Assembly (NCBI GenBank): GCA_002711995.1
Contig: PASN01000013.1
Location: forward strand, 248,001 to 312,000
DNA from: Halobacteriovoraceae bacterium
GTDB taxonomy: Bacteria > Bdellovibrionota > Bacteriovoracia > Bacteriovoracales > Bacteriovoracaceae
Direction: 5' to 3'
Length of the DNA: 64,000 bases
Shown here one piece after another: positions 9,128-18,615 of the stretch. The position numbers were made by a program, and so were the translations under genes. Each line of letters begins with the position of its first letter. The stretch's first letter is position 1. A model generated the notes under the pieces. That model was not told the origin of the DNA. It made no database searches and saw nothing but the letters and a program-made list of their open reading frames with translations.

Positions 9128-9610
9128 ATGAAAAAGAAAGCGCTTTACGCTGGATCTTTTGATCCGTTTACTAACGGGCACCTTGATATTGTTAAGCGAG
9201 CTTTAAGTATTTTCGATGAAATATACATCGTCATAGCGGTCTCTCCTTCAAAGAAAGCTTTTCTTGAAAGACCTCTTAGAAAAGAGCTTTTGCAAAAGAT
9301 CTTTGCAGATGAGCCAAGGATTAAAGTCGACACATGGGATGGACTACTAGTGGACTATGCCCGTGAAAATGAAATAAAATCAATTGTAAGAGGCCTGCGT
9401 CCTACAGGGGATTTTGAGTTTGAATTTCAAATGGCCTCTATGAATAGAAAACTGAACTCTGAATGTGAGACAGTGTTTTTCGCAACAGGGGAAAAGCTGT
9501 ATTATATCTCGTCCACTTTGGTTAGAGAAGTCTTTAATCATGGGGGAGACATATCGGAATTTGTTCCGAAAATTGTTCAAGAAGAAATGGAAAAGAAACG
9601 GAGTAGTTAA
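9128..9610 (+). CDS. coaD: Phosphopantetheine adenylyltransferase
   Basis: 160 residues, full length. It transfers AMP from ATP to 4'-phosphopantetheine, the penultimate step of coenzyme A synthesis. The nucleotidyltransferase signature GSFDPFTNGHLDI (9-21) carries the T/HxGH site, and YISSTLVREV near residue 127 is the ISSTxVR motif. An AAGGAGA ribosome site lies 7 bases upstream. The stop TAA shares its final A with the ATG of the next gene. Confidence 0.96.
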   Translation: MKKKALYAGSFDPFTNGHLDIVKRALSIFDEIYIVIAVSPSKKAFLERPLRKELLQKIFADEPRIKVDTWDGLLVDYARENEIKSIVRGLRPTGDFEFEFQMASMNRKLNSECETVFFATGEKLYYISSTLVREVFNHGGDISEFVPKIVQEEMEKKRSS

Positions 9611-10830
9611 TGTTTTTGAGCTCAAGGGTGCTCGATCTAAGTGAAAGCGTTACCTTAAAAATAAACGAAAAAGTTGCAAAGCTATCCTCATCAGGACAGC
9701 ACGTCTACAATCTGACGGCAGGCCAGCTTCCTTTTAAACCTTCACCTGAGTTCATCCACTCGCTTGAAAGACAATTAAACTTTTTAAAAAGCTACCAATA
9801 CAGCCCGAATGCTGGTTTTGAAAAACTTCGCTCAAAGGTTATAGAGAAAACCGCACAAAAAAGAGACATAAAGTTTCCTAAAGGTGAGTTTGACTGTGTT
9901 TTAAGCAACGGTTCAAAGCAGTCTATTTATAATGTTCTAGGCGCTTTGATTAACCCTGGTGATGAAGTGGTTGTTATAACTCCTTACTGGGTTTCATATC
10001 CAGAGATGGTGAAACTTTGGGGTGGTGTGTGCACGTTTGTAAAATCCAAAACTTTTGACAACTACACCCCAGCTCTTGAAGAGATTGAGAAGGCCTTAAC
10101 ACCAAAAACAAAAGCAATCATAGTTAACAGTCCTAACAATCCCGCAGGTATCCACTACCCAGAAGAGTGGATGATTGGATTTGCTAAGCTTTTAAAAAAA
10201 TATCCTGACCTTGTGGTCATATCAGATGAACTATACTCCGAAGTAAGCTACTTTGACCCAAGACCAAGCTACTTCTACCAACATGATCCAGAGCTTCTTT
10301 CACAGACAGTGATAGTGGATGGAATAAGCAAAACCTTTGCTTGTACTGGACTAAGGATAGGGCATTGTATTGCGCCTAAGAAAATAACAAAGGCTGTTGC
10401 CAAAATCCAAAGCCAAACAACCTCTGCTCCAAATAGTTTGACTCAAAGAGCTTTGGAGGATTTTGACTTTGATCTTCTTCAAAACTTTTTTGACCCAGTT
10501 AAGCAACAACTTAGAACTTGCGCACAGATTTTAAGGGAAAAGTTTAGAGATCACGGCCTTTCCCATTGTTGGTATCAAACAACGTCGGCCTTTTACTGTC
10601 TTATAGACTTTTCGAGAATGCCTTTCTTTGAGTCATTTGAAGCAGAAAACAGTAAAGACAAGTCTGAAGAGATCGTTGAAGCAATATTTGACCAAATTGG
10701 TGTGGCCCTAGTTCCGGGCACGGCCTTTGGGCATCCTAATAGCGCAAGAATGAGTATGACTCTTGAAATTGCTCCTTTTGAAGAGGCGATGGATAGATTA
10801 GTAGGCTTTATGGCCAAAAAGAGTTCTTAA
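9610..10830 (+). CDS. PLP-dependent class I aminotransferase (aspartate aminotransferase-like)
   Basis: 406 residues, fold type I aminotransferase. Visible are NSPNNPAG (173-180), SDELYS (205-210, Asp of the pyridine-N contact), the PLP lysine in ISKTFACTGLRIGH (Lys 241) and Arg 249. The pattern is nearest to the bacterial I-gamma aspartate/aromatic group, so aspartate or a related amino acid is the probable donor, but the substrate cannot be fixed by eye. It overlaps coaD by one base and is the last gene of the rsmD-coaD operon. Confidence 0.85.
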   Translation: MFLSSRVLDLSESVTLKINEKVAKLSSSGQHVYNLTAGQLPFKPSPEFIHSLERQLNFLKSYQYSPNAGFEKLRSKVIEKTAQKRDIKFPKGEFDCVLSNGSKQSIYNVLGALINPGDEVVVITPYWVSYPEMVKLWGGVCTFVKSKTFDNYTPALEEIEKALTPKTKAIIVNSPNNPAGIHYPEEWMIGFAKLLKKYPDLVVISDELYSEVSYFDPRPSYFYQHDPELLSQTVIVDGISKTFACTGLRIGHCIAPKKITKAVAKIQSQTTSAPNSLTQRALEDFDFDLLQNFFDPVKQQLRTCAQILREKFRDHGLSHCWYQTTSAFYCLIDFSRMPFFESFEAENSKDKSEEIVEAIFDQIGVALVPGTAFGHPNSARMSMTLEIAPFEEAMDRLVGFMAKKSS

Positions 10831-10894
10831 GGGGCAAATGTTGCGAGGTTAAGTCCTCTCTATCTCTCCGGTATAATTAGTGCTGGAGGGGTGT

Positions 10895-11872
10895 GTGTTA
10901 AAATTATTCCCAATTTTATGTCTACTTTTTCTTGTCTCATGCGCAAAGACAGATGAGCAAGTTCTAGACTCTGCAAAGCAGGAAGCAAAGTACTATCTTA
11001 GCGATAACAATTGCGCCAAGGCCAAAAAGGTTTTGGATGATGCTGGCTTTGAAAACGATGATGCGGAGTATGTGTCTCTCTATGCTTCTGTTTACGCATG
11101 CCAAGCAGGATACTCTGAATTTGATCTATTAGGTGAGGTCTCAACTATTGCAGCCGCGAGCAATCAACTTTTAGGCTCTCTAACCACACTCGCTTCCAGC
11201 AACGAAACAGCCCCAGACTCAACTAACTACACTAGTATAATGAGTGCTATTGATGTCATTTTAAATTCGGCCGGAACAACTCCAAGCGCTGCCGCAAGAG
11301 AAGCAAAGTTTGGAGTTACGGGTGCTACCAATCTAAGCTTCCAGGCTCTATACTTGATTCTTGTTGAGTTCGGAAAGTTTATGCAGCTTTATGGAAACAC
11401 TGATGCAGCTGGAGACAAGTCAGATGGAAGTTTTACAAACACTTGTATTTTCACTTACACGCAATCAGATGCTGCTAATTATGTGAATGGCGTTCTTCCC
11501 ACGTGCAATAGTGCTGGAGGGGATGAGGGGAGTGACTTTCTCGAGTCTCCTGTGACAGATGATGAGATCGATGCAAGACTTTGCGAGGGTATCTACCTAT
11601 TCAATAATCTTAGAGATATTTTAACCAACGTTACCATTGGCGACAGCAGCACCTTTGGCTCATTAAAAGATGTCGGAGACGTTTTAAATACAATGATATC
11701 CGATGCTGAAGCTGCTGAAAGTGGTGGACTCAATGGAGAAGTTGCCTATCAAGACTCAATTCAGATGATTAAAGATATTACCAGTAAAAGTGATTGCGAG
11801 GCCCTTCCTAGACAAAGACTAGAGAAGTGGTATGCGATTATCTTTGAAACAGGCCTGCCGGATAACGACTAA
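10895..11872 (+). CDS. Lipoprotein of unknown function
   Basis: About 325 residues from GTG 10895, preferred over the GTG at 10880 because GGAGGG (10884-10889) lies 5 bases upstream. The leader has a lipobox LVSC (cleavage before Cys), so it is a membrane-attached lipoprotein. The mature part is mostly Ala/Ser/Asp-rich helix and has several Cys residues (NNCAKAKK, YACQAG, NTCIFT, LPTCNS, RLCEG, SDCEAL) that may form disulfides. It shares one base with the next gene, an outer-membrane beta-barrel candidate, so the two products likely act together at the outer membrane. Confidence 0.75.
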   Translation: MLKLFPILCLLFLVSCAKTDEQVLDSAKQEAKYYLSDNNCAKAKKVLDDAGFENDDAEYVSLYASVYACQAGYSEFDLLGEVSTIAAASNQLLGSLTTLASSNETAPDSTNYTSIMSAIDVILNSAGTTPSAAAREAKFGVTGATNLSFQALYLILVEFGKFMQLYGNTDAAGDKSDGSFTNTCIFTYTQSDAANYVNGVLPTCNSAGGDEGSDFLESPVTDDEIDARLCEGIYLFNNLRDILTNVTIGDSSTFGSLKDVGDVLNTMISDAEAAESGGLNGEVAYQDSIQMIKDITSKSDCEALPRQRLEKWYAIIFETGLPDND

Positions 11873-12954
11873 TGAAAATACTCGCGGCAATAATCCTATT
11901 CATCACATGCGCTCAGGCAAGAGAGGAAAGATACCTTGGTAGGAGCGCTCGTGGTGTGCTGATGGGGGATGCATATACTGCAGTTGCCGATGATGAATAT
12001 ACTCTTTTTTATAATCCAGCTATCTTGGGAAGACATGAAGGTTTTTCCTTTTGGCCAATCGATCCATCGATTACTGTTACCAATCCAATGAAAGTGGACT
12101 TGGACAGCTTTAGCAACCTTGGATCAGACCCTAGCGATATTGCTGGAGCACTAATGGATGTGCCCATTCATATTGGCTTTGGAGCTGCTCCTGGATTTAA
12201 AATGGGCAGGTTTGGATTAAACGCTATTGTAAATTATAACTCGAACTTAAACCTTCAAAACCAAGTCACTCCTATGCTTGATATTGATTATCGCTATGAT
12301 AGGGGCTTTATTATGGGATACGGATTCCCTTTAAAAAAAGGGCTCTCGGTCGGCTTCGCAACAAAATATCTTAAGCGTGAATCAATTTTTGGAACATACA
12401 ATCTCACAAGTCCCACTGTAATCGATGCGTTTGCGTCAGGAGAAATCCAAGACATTTTCTCCGCCTTGGGCAAGGTCAATGCTGATGGATGGGGATTTGA
12501 TTTTGGATTGGATTACCAAGAAAAGTCAGGCCCTCAAACTTTCAGTTTTGGTCTTGCAATGTTGGATGTGTACACCAAACTATCCACCGAAAGCAATCCC
12601 GATGATAGGGAAGTCCAACCTCAGCCAATGCAAGTAAATCTAGGTGGAGCTTGGAATGTGGAAGTTGGTCCAGGGATTGATTTTACACTCTCAGGAGACT
12701 TAAGAAATCTTGAACAGCAAATGGATTTCATGAGAAGGGTCAGGCTCGGGGTCGAATTTGGGCTTACCCCTGCGCTGTCAGTCATGGGTGGGCTGAACGC
12801 TGGCCAATATAGCTATGGCCTAAAGCTTAATTCAGGGATTATGAAGATATACGCAGGGATCTACTCCTATGATATTGGCGAAACTTTAGGTCAGCAAAAA
12901 TCAGAGAGAGCAGTCATTTATCTGAGTATGTTGGACTTTACATTTGATGGTTAA
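11872..12954 (+). CDS. Outer-membrane beta-barrel protein (UPF0164/PorV-like)
   Basis: 360 residues. There is a cleavable signal peptide (residues 1 to about 16, ending AQA). The mature start RYLGRSARGVLMGDAYTAVA, followed by YTLFYNPAILG, is typical of the FadL-related UPF0164/PorV group in which the first strand precedes NPA. The rest shows alternating hydrophobic/polar strands with Gly-rich turns (FGLNAIVNYNSNLNLQN, GWGFDFGLDYQEKSG), fitting a barrel of about 14 strands. It overlaps the upstream lipoprotein gene by one base. The transported substrate is unknown. Confidence 0.7.
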   Translation: MKILAAIILFITCAQAREERYLGRSARGVLMGDAYTAVADDEYTLFYNPAILGRHEGFSFWPIDPSITVTNPMKVDLDSFSNLGSDPSDIAGALMDVPIHIGFGAAPGFKMGRFGLNAIVNYNSNLNLQNQVTPMLDIDYRYDRGFIMGYGFPLKKGLSVGFATKYLKRESIFGTYNLTSPTVIDAFASGEIQDIFSALGKVNADGWGFDFGLDYQEKSGPQTFSFGLAMLDVYTKLSTESNPDDREVQPQPMQVNLGGAWNVEVGPGIDFTLSGDLRNLEQQMDFMRRVRLGVEFGLTPALSVMGGLNAGQYSYGLKLNSGIMKIYAGIYSYDIGETLGQQKSERAVIYLSMLDFTFDG

Positions 12955-13005
12955 ACTTTTCTGACTTACAATGAATTAACGTTCACCAGTTCTGGAGGAA
13001 ATTCA

Positions 13006-14325
13006 TTGGCAACACCAAAAACCTTTATTCTTGACACAAATGTTCTACTATTTGACACATCTGCAATTAATAAGTTTGGAGAAAACAAAGTTTTCATTCC
13101 TCTTGTTGTTATTGAAGAACTGGACCGGTTCAAAAAAGATCAAAACGAAAACGGAAGAAACGCTCGTTACTTTGCAAGGTTAGTAGACGAGCTGAGAGAA
13201 GAAGGATCATTGGTTAAGGGTGTTAAGCTTGCCAATGGTGGAACTCTTCAAATAAGCATTCTTAGAGAGCCTGCTACAAAGCATGCAGGGATCGACCTTA
13301 GTATTAATGACAACCTCATTTTGGCCAACGCTTTATATCTTAAAGAGCAGGGTGAGGAGTGTGTTGTTATTAGTAAAGATATTAACTTAAGACTTAAAGG
13401 TGATGCTCTAGGGCTTAAAGCCGAAGACTATGAGACAAGTGAAATCACAATTGAAGAGTTGTACTCAGGTCAAAGAAACTTTGAAGTAGATGCCCAAAGG
13501 CTTACGGACTTTGAACAAAATAGGTTCTTGGAGCTAAGTGAAGAAGAACAAAAACAATTCTATCCAAATGAATACATGATTGTTCATGAAGAGAACAACC
13601 CTCAAAGAAGACAGCTTGGAAGGTACTTTGCCAAAAAGGGAGGGATCGTTCCTCTTATAAAATCTAGAGAGGGTGTTTGGGGAATTTATCCAAAAAATGT
13701 CGAGCAACAATTTGCTTTTGACGCTCTAATGAATAATGAAATTAAGCTTGTAAGTCTTGTAGGGAAGGCCGGAACTGGTAAAACACTATTAGCAATTGCA
13801 GCAGGTCTTGAGTGTGCAATTACACAACAGCAGTTTTCAAGAGTGCTAGTCTCAAGACCTATTGTTCCAATGGGAAGAGACCTTGGATTTCTTCCTGGAG
13901 ATGTTAATGAAAAACTAGGCCCTTGGATGCAGCCAATTTTTGACAATATTGACTTTCTTTTTGGGGGCCAAAGAGCAAATAATCAGGCCACTTCTTGGGA
14001 TGAGCTAATCAATGAAGGGCTTTTACATGTTGAGCCTCTAACATATATTAGAGGTCGCTCCCTTCCTAATCAGTACATGATTGTGGATGAGGCCCAAAAC
14101 CTTACTCCGCATGAGATCAAAACTATCATTACTAGAGCGGGTGAGGGAACGAAGATCGTTCTGACCGGTGACAGTGAGCAAATCGACAATCCTTATCTCG
14201 ACTCATTAAATAACGGTTTGGTTTATTCAATCGATAAGCTTAAAAACGTGGACATTGTGGCCCACACTAAGCTTCAGCAAGGTGAGAGATCTCCATTATC
14301 AGAGATCGCCAGCGAATTGCTTTAA
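13006..14325 (+). CDS. PIN domain - PhoH ATPase fusion (YlaK/PhoH2 type)
   Basis: 439 residues from a TTG start with GGAGGA seven bases upstream. The N-terminal PIN nuclease domain (about 6-145) has FILDTNVLLFD (Asp 10), VVIEELD and a later acidic IDLSINDN motif. The C-terminal PhoH domain has Walker A GKAGTGKT (253-260), Walker B YMIVDEAQN (357-365) and the SRPIVPMGRDLGFLPG signature. Proteins of this type act as ATP-dependent RNA helicase/ribonucleases in other bacteria; that activity is assigned from the family. Both active sites look intact. Confidence 0.9.
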   Translation: MATPKTFILDTNVLLFDTSAINKFGENKVFIPLVVIEELDRFKKDQNENGRNARYFARLVDELREEGSLVKGVKLANGGTLQISILREPATKHAGIDLSINDNLILANALYLKEQGEECVVISKDINLRLKGDALGLKAEDYETSEITIEELYSGQRNFEVDAQRLTDFEQNRFLELSEEEQKQFYPNEYMIVHEENNPQRRQLGRYFAKKGGIVPLIKSREGVWGIYPKNVEQQFAFDALMNNEIKLVSLVGKAGTGKTLLAIAAGLECAITQQQFSRVLVSRPIVPMGRDLGFLPGDVNEKLGPWMQPIFDNIDFLFGGQRANNQATSWDELINEGLLHVEPLTYIRGRSLPNQYMIVDEAQNLTPHEIKTIITRAGEGTKIVLTGDSEQIDNPYLDSLNNGLVYSIDKLKNVDIVAHTKLQQGERSPLSEIASELL

Positions 14326-14332
14326 TTGGAAA

Positions 14333-14908
14333 ATGATAACTGAAAGGGACTACCAAAGAAAACACCTAAGGGCGCCGTTTAAAAACAGCGTCCTCTATGT
14401 TGATGACAACTTTGCTTTCAAGGCAAGAGCTGTGAACATATCAGAGGGTGGAATGCTCTTGGATCAAGTCCCTCACTTTCCAGAGCCTGGCCACTCAGCT
14501 CCTTTAATGATCTCTCTTCCTCAGTATCCATTATTTAAAAATTTTTCACTTGAAAGACTCAAGTCATTCAACGACGAAATCTTAAGGCCAAAGGTTATAA
14601 GACTAAACTGTGAAGTGATAAGAAAGTTTGGAGAGTCGAATGCAATTGATGAAGTATTTTCGACAAAGGTCGGGGCCAAGTTTTTAGATCTTAATACTGC
14701 GACTAAAAAAGTAATATCCTCTTATGTGGATGTGTTTGCTGGCAATTTGATTTACCTACAAATCCTACTTGATAACATGAACTCCGATGATGAAGGTCTT
14801 GAGAAGGTGAGGGAGCTTTCTAAGATCTTAAGCTACGACCCCGACATGAAAATCTCACAACTTAGAAAAGAAATTCACCACGACTATAAGTCACTGCAAT
14901 GGCTTTAA
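14333..14908 (+). CDS. PilZ domain protein, probable c-di-GMP receptor
   Basis: 191 residues from ATG 14333, seven bases after the phoH-like stop. Both c-di-GMP-binding motifs of PilZ are present: RKHLR (RxxxR, near residue 9) and NISEGG (N/DxSxxG, near residue 37). The rest is a small beta domain and a helical C-terminus. PilZ proteins bind cyclic di-GMP and control motility, secretion or surface change, but the output here is unknown. The close spacing to the PIN-PhoH gene suggests one transcript. Confidence 0.8.
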   Translation: MITERDYQRKHLRAPFKNSVLYVDDNFAFKARAVNISEGGMLLDQVPHFPEPGHSAPLMISLPQYPLFKNFSLERLKSFNDEILRPKVIRLNCEVIRKFGESNAIDEVFSTKVGAKFLDLNTATKKVISSYVDVFAGNLIYLQILLDNMNSDDEGLEKVRELSKILSYDPDMKISQLRKEIHHDYKSLQWL

Positions 14909-15019
14909 GATTCTAAGAGCTACAACTATAGAAGTTTTACATTGTTTGTTGTGCGTAGTGTTGTCTTGCTGTACTTAATAAGGCCTGAATATTTCAATGA
15001 AAATATATTGGAGCAAGTT

Positions 15020-15532
15020 ATGAAAGTAGCACTTTTTCTTATGGCATTGCCATTTTTGAGTTTTGGACAGGAGAGTGGGGATTATCGTGTAAACTATTTC
15101 GACATTGTAGGTGATATGCTTGCTGATAGTCAGGTTCCTGCTATTGAGGATTTACTGAGTAGTCATCAGGTTGGACGTTGTTTCAGTAGGTCTGATCGGG
15201 ATTCAGTCTCTGGAGGTGTCATAAGCTTTAGTAAAGTTGATTTAGATGTTGGGCCTATCGGCGATAAGTATCCGAAGTATGTTTTTAGATGGGGACTCGA
15301 TGAGAGTTCTAACAAATATGATGATGTTCCATTTGATAATCTGAATTTTGACTACGTTTACGATTATGTACCTCAGATTGGTGAAGGTCATTACACTTCA
15401 AATGTAGAAGATGATCGAGTTAAACTTGGTATCCATGGGGAGTACTTATTACTCGAGAATAATATTGAAGGGGTGGATGAAATCCGGTGCTATTTTTTTA
15501 ATCCTGGATTTAGTTCAAGCACTCCATTTTAA
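15020..15532 (+). CDS. Small secreted protein of unknown function
   Basis: 170 residues from ATG 15020 (TTGGAG six bases upstream); an open frame back to 14942 lacks a ribosome site. The N-terminus MKVALFLMALPFLSFGQ is a signal peptide. The mature protein is acidic, rich in Asp, Tyr and Ser, with two Cys (CFSRSD and RCYFF) that could pair. Its codon use is more AT-rich than its neighbours. A bidirectional terminator follows. I recognise no family. Confidence 0.65.
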   Translation: MKVALFLMALPFLSFGQESGDYRVNYFDIVGDMLADSQVPAIEDLLSSHQVGRCFSRSDRDSVSGGVISFSKVDLDVGPIGDKYPKYVFRWGLDESSNKYDDVPFDNLNFDYVYDYVPQIGEGHYTSNVEDDRVKLGIHGEYLLLENNIEGVDEIRCYFFNPGFSSSTPF

Positions 15533-15548
15533 GTTCAAAAAAAAAATT

Positions 15549-15575
15549 GGCCCTCAGCACGAGGGCCTTTCTTTT
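15549..15575. terminator. Bidirectional intrinsic terminator
   Basis: GGCCCTC (15549-15555), loop AGCAC, GAGGGCC (15561-15567) and a T-rich tail on the plus strand. The left flank is a run of A, giving a U tract on the minus strand too. It separates convergent genes ending at 15532 (+) and 15638 (-). Confidence 0.85.
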
Positions 15576-15637
15576 GCCAATCAAGTTATTGATACCATCT
15601 AGCAATCTTACTTAGTAATTTAATTATGAGGAATTAG

Positions 15638-15820
15638 TTAATACTGGTTGTCTTCTAGAATGTTTTTGATTAGTTCTTTTTGATAGTCCAGAAACTCGCC
15701 ATAGTCGGCGAGCTTGTCTTTGATGTCTTCACCTTTATCAAGTGATTCAAGGATGATTTTTTGAAGGATTTCCAGTCTTAAACAATTGTTTGTGAAATCA
15801 TGTTTAAGCCTGGCCTTCAT
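15638..15820 (-). CDS. Small helical protein, possible histidine-phosphotransfer-like fragment
   Basis: 60 residues. The only motif is LKHDFTNNCLRLEIL at 5-19, which recalls the H-D-x-x-N core of the dimerisation/phospho-acceptor helix of histidine kinases and of ChpT-type phosphotransferases. There is no ATPase domain. The start follows the stop of the upstream gene by 5 bases and has no ribosome site of its own, so translation is probably coupled. The family link is a visual resemblance only. Confidence 0.45.
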   Translation of the reverse strand: MKARLKHDFTNNCLRLEILQKIILESLDKGEDIKDKLADYGEFLDYQKELIKNILEDNQY

Positions 15821-15825
15821 TTGAA

Positions 15826-16119
15826 TTAGTGCAGAAGTGGTGAGTCGTCCACTTTGGATTTCAAATTGTCCGCAAAAGTGCTGATTTGCTCTGACATGCT
15901 TTGTTCGTTAACTCTATTTGCCAACTCTTCCATAAGCATTGCGCCTTTTAGAAGAAACTCATCATCAAGGTTTTCGTCTTTCATTCTCTCGATGATGTAG
16001 TTGGCCTCATGGCGAAGTTCGCCAATCTTAAGCTTTCCAAGGTAGCTTTTAAATTCGCCCTCTTTTCGCTTGAAGTAGATCTCTTCTCTTTTCTCCGCAA
16101 GTGAAACAACTTTTTTCAT
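15826..16119 (-). CDS. Small helical protein of unknown function
   Basis: 97 residues from ATG 16119, chosen because GGGAG lies 4-5 bases upstream (an open frame extends to 16257 without such a site). It is all-helical and charged, with an ELRHEANYIIERM segment near the middle. It is the first gene of a two-gene unit with the 60-residue helical protein downstream. No family recognised. Confidence 0.55.
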   Translation of the reverse strand: MKKVVSLAEKREEIYFKRKEGEFKSYLGKLKIGELRHEANYIIERMKDENLDDEFLLKGAMLMEELANRVNEQSMSEQISTFADNLKSKVDDSPLLH

Positions 16120-16308
16120 GATACTCCCAATAGCCTTATGGCCTCTTCCCCTCAATATAAAGCAATGATCGTGCCAATTCCCTAATAAAGGCACATGCTT
16201 TTTTTCCCTTAAAGCAAGCCATTTATAGGTGTTGGAATACGCTTGTTCAAGGAGCAAAGCTCGTATTTTCAGGGCATTGTAATCTTTACTGTTAATAAGG
16301 CGCGAAAA

Positions 16309-16422
16309 ATGAATAAAAATTACATCGTCACTGTGTCACCAGCAAATAATGCCGGAGCTAAATTGTCCCCGGTTTCAGTGATGAAAGGCACTTGGCCGTC
16401 TAAGATATATCGATTGACATAA
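16309..16422 (+). CDS. Candidate 37-residue small protein in the clpP upstream region
   Basis: In the 300-base gap before clpP, an ATG at 16309 opens a 37-codon frame ending TAA 16420-16422. A weak AAGG lies six bases upstream. The product starts MNKNYIVTVSP and is basic. There is no similarity I can name, and the frame may be fortuitous. Confidence 0.2.
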   Translation: MNKNYIVTVSPANNAGAKLSPVSVMKGTWPSKIYRLT

Positions 16423-16461
16423 ACTCGATATAAGTTATTAATTTAGTTATGTTTTAGAACG

Positions 16462-16482
16462 AAAAAAAGCTCTCATCAGAGC
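16462..16482 (-). terminator. Minus-strand hairpin with U tract upstream of clpP
   Basis: GCTCT (16469-16473), loop CATC, AGAGC (16478-16482), preceded on the plus strand by seven A, so read on the minus strand it is a short hairpin followed by seven U. It would stop minus-strand transcription coming from clpP before it reaches the small genes at 15.6-16.1 kb. The stem is only 5 bp. Confidence 0.35.
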
Positions 16483-16507
16483 GAAATATTACTCAAGTTT
16501 ATCACTA

Positions 16508-16513
16508 TATAAT
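16508..16513 (+). promoter_or_regulatory. -10 element (TATAAT) upstream of clpP
   Basis: A perfect TATAAT lies 48 bases before the clpP ATG. I see no good -35 at 16-18 bases upstream (the region reads AATATT), so this may be an activator-dependent or alternative promoter. Confidence 0.4.
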
Positions 16514-16560
16514 CCGAATAATACGATTGAAATAACCATACAAATGAAAATGAGGTATCA

Positions 16561-17187
16561 ATGACAGCCCCTAAAATGTACATCCCTAATCCTGTAGTTA
16601 TTGAGCAAACGGCTAGAGGAGAGCGTCAATACGACATTTACTCTAGATTGTTGCTAGATAGAATTATCTTTTTAGGAACAGAAGTTAACGATACCGTGGC
16701 AAACCTTTTGATTGCCCAAATGTTGTTCTTGGAGCAAAACGATTCTGAAGCTCCAATCCACTTCTATATTAACAGTCCTGGTGGAAGCGTTTACGCAGGC
16801 CTTGGGATTTACGATATTATGCAACACATCTCTTGTCCTGTTTACACTTACTGTGTAGGTCTTGCGGCCTCAATGGGATCGCTTCTATTGGCGGCAGGGG
16901 AGAAGGACAACAGATACGCTCTTCCTCACAGTAGAATCATGATTCACCAACCACTTGGTGGAGCTAGAGGACAGGCATCTGACATTGAGATCCAAGCTAA
17001 AGAGATTCTAGACCTTAAGAAACAATTGACTCAAATCTATGTGGATCACACTTCAACAGGCAAAAGCTTTGAAGAGTATGAATTGGCAATGGATAGAGAC
17101 CGTTATTTGAATCCAGGCCTTGCTAAAGAAATGGGCTTAATAGATAACATCATTCAGCCGAAGGGCAAAAGTAAGTCGAAAGATTAG
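16561..17187 (+). CDS. clpP: ATP-dependent Clp protease proteolytic subunit
   Basis: 208 residues. Serine peptidase of the S14 family; it forms tetradecamers and degrades substrates fed by ClpX or ClpA. The catalytic triad is readable: Ser 104 in GLAASMGS, His 129 in MIHQPLGG and Asp 180 in DRDRYL. The oxyanion-hole segment [11 protein letters not shown] (70-80) and the handle helix region are normal. It lies 31 bases before clpX, the standard clpP-clpX order. Confidence 0.98.
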   Translation: MTAPKMYIPNPVVIEQTARGERQYDIYSRLLLDRIIFLGTEVNDTVANLLIAQMLFLEQNDSEAPIHFYINSPGGSVYAGLGIYDIMQHISCPVYTYCVGLAASMGSLLLAAGEKDNRYALPHSRIMIHQPLGGARGQASDIEIQAKEILDLKKQLTQIYVDHTSTGKSFEEYELAMDRDRYLNPGLAKEMGLIDNIIQPKGKSKSKD

Positions 17188-17218
17188 ACTAAAATATTGA
17201 GATACTTGAAGGAAGCTT

Positions 17219-18535
17219 ATGAGTAACAAAAAAGAGAGCGGAAGCTACGGAACATTACACTGCAATTTTTGCGGCAAATCTCAAAAAGAGGTTAAAAAGC
17301 TGATTGCTGGGCCTGGAGTCTACATCTGCGACGAGTGTATCGAGCTGTGTAATGACATTATTTATGAGGATTCAGTAAAGTCTGTTTCCAAGACTTCTCT
17401 GGACAATGTTCCAAAGCCACATGAGATTAAGGAGCACCTTGATCAATATGTAATTGGGCAAGATAGAGCTAAGAAAATTATTTCTGTTGCGGTTCACAAC
17501 CACTATAAGAGAATCACTCACCGTCCTGCAAAAGGCGATGAGGTTGAGTTGGCAAAATCAAACATTCTACTTGCGGGACCTACAGGTTCTGGTAAGACGC
17601 TTCTAGCACAGTCTTTGGCGAAGTATCTGAATGTTCCTTTTGCTATCGCAGACGCAACTTCTCTTACTGAGGCGGGTTACGTGGGCGAGGATGTTGAAAA
17701 CATTATTCTTCATCTTCTTCAAAACTGTGACTACGACATCGAAAGAGCTCAAAGAGGCATCGTTTATATTGACGAGATCGACAAGATCGCTAAAAAGTCT
17801 GAAAACCCTTCTATCACTAGAGATGTTTCAGGTGAGGGTGTTCAGCAAGCACTTCTAAAGCTTATTGAGGGAACTATCGCAAGTGTTCCGCCAAAAGGTG
17901 GAAGAAAGCATCCACAACAAGAGTTCTTACAAGTAGACACTGGAAATATCCTGTTTATTGTGGCAGGAGCGTTTGTTGGCCTTGATAAAGTTATCGAGCA
18001 AAGACAAAACAAAAAGCCAGCTCTAGGGCTTGCAGCTTCTACCAAAAAAGAAGAAAAAGTTGAAAAGTCAGCTATTGAGCAAATGGGTGGAATTGAGCCG
18101 GAAGACCTTTCAAAATACGGACTTATCCCTGAATTTATTGGCCGTTTGCCGGTAAATGCCATGCTTCAAGAGCTTGATGAGGATGCCTTAATGCAAATCC
18201 TTACCGAGCCTAAGAACGCCATTACAAAGCAGTATAAGAAGCTGTTTGACTTTGATGGACTTGAGCTTGAATTTGAAGAGGAAGCGCTTAGAGAGGTTGC
18301 TAAAACGGCAATTAGCAAGAAAACGGGCGCAAGGGGACTTCGTTCCATTCTCGAGCAAACCATGCTTGATGTAATGTACGAAATTCCAGCAAATGAGAAG
18401 ATTGGAAAATGTGTTGTTACTAAGGATTCTATCCTTGGAAAAGAGCGACCAAAATTAATTGAAGGCGAAAGAAAAAAAACTGAACCGAGTAAGTCATCAA
18501 TCAAGTCGGCCAAAGACATTGAAAATGCGTCGTAA
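17219..18535 (+). CDS. clpX: ATP-dependent Clp protease ATP-binding subunit ClpX
   Basis: 438 residues. AAA+ unfoldase that recognises tagged proteins and threads them into ClpP. The N-terminal C4 zinc-binding domain has Cys 15, 18, 37 and 40. Walker A is GPTGSGKT (120-127), Walker [10 protein letters not shown] (181-189), then the [18 protein letters not shown] pore/sensor region; the ClpP-contacting IGF-type loop lies in a longer Lys/Glu-rich insertion. An AAGGAAGC site precedes the ATG. A strong terminator follows. Confidence 0.98.
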   Translation: MSNKKESGSYGTLHCNFCGKSQKEVKKLIAGPGVYICDECIELCNDIIYEDSVKSVSKTSLDNVPKPHEIKEHLDQYVIGQDRAKKIISVAVHNHYKRITHRPAKGDEVELAKSNILLAGPTGSGKTLLAQSLAKYLNVPFAIADATSLTEAGYVGEDVENIILHLLQNCDYDIERAQRGIVYIDEIDKIAKKSENPSITRDVSGEGVQQALLKLIEGTIASVPPKGGRKHPQQEFLQVDTGNILFIVAGAFVGLDKVIEQRQNKKPALGLAASTKKEEKVEKSAIEQMGGIEPEDLSKYGLIPEFIGRLPVNAMLQELDEDALMQILTEPKNAITKQYKKLFDFDGLELEFEEEALREVAKTAISKKTGARGLRSILEQTMLDVMYEIPANEKIGKCVVTKDSILGKERPKLIEGERKKTEPSKSSIKSAKDIENAS

Positions 18536-18583
18536 AGCCTGAATAATTTACCGAATATCTTCGTACTGTAAGATTAAATAAGG

Positions 18584-18615
18584 GCCTAGGAGTTATTTTC
18601 CTAGGCTTTTTTTTT
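18584..18615 (+). terminator. Intrinsic terminator of the clpP-clpX operon
   Basis: Perfect 8-bp stem GCCTAGGA (18584-18591) with TCCTAGGC (18599-18606), 7-base loop, then nine T. Confidence 0.92.

Noticed and set aside
14255-14332. Longer N-terminus for the PilZ protein
   Set aside because: The extra 26 codons overlap the end of the PIN-PhoH gene in another frame and the RxxxR motif normally lies close to the start, as with ATG 14333.
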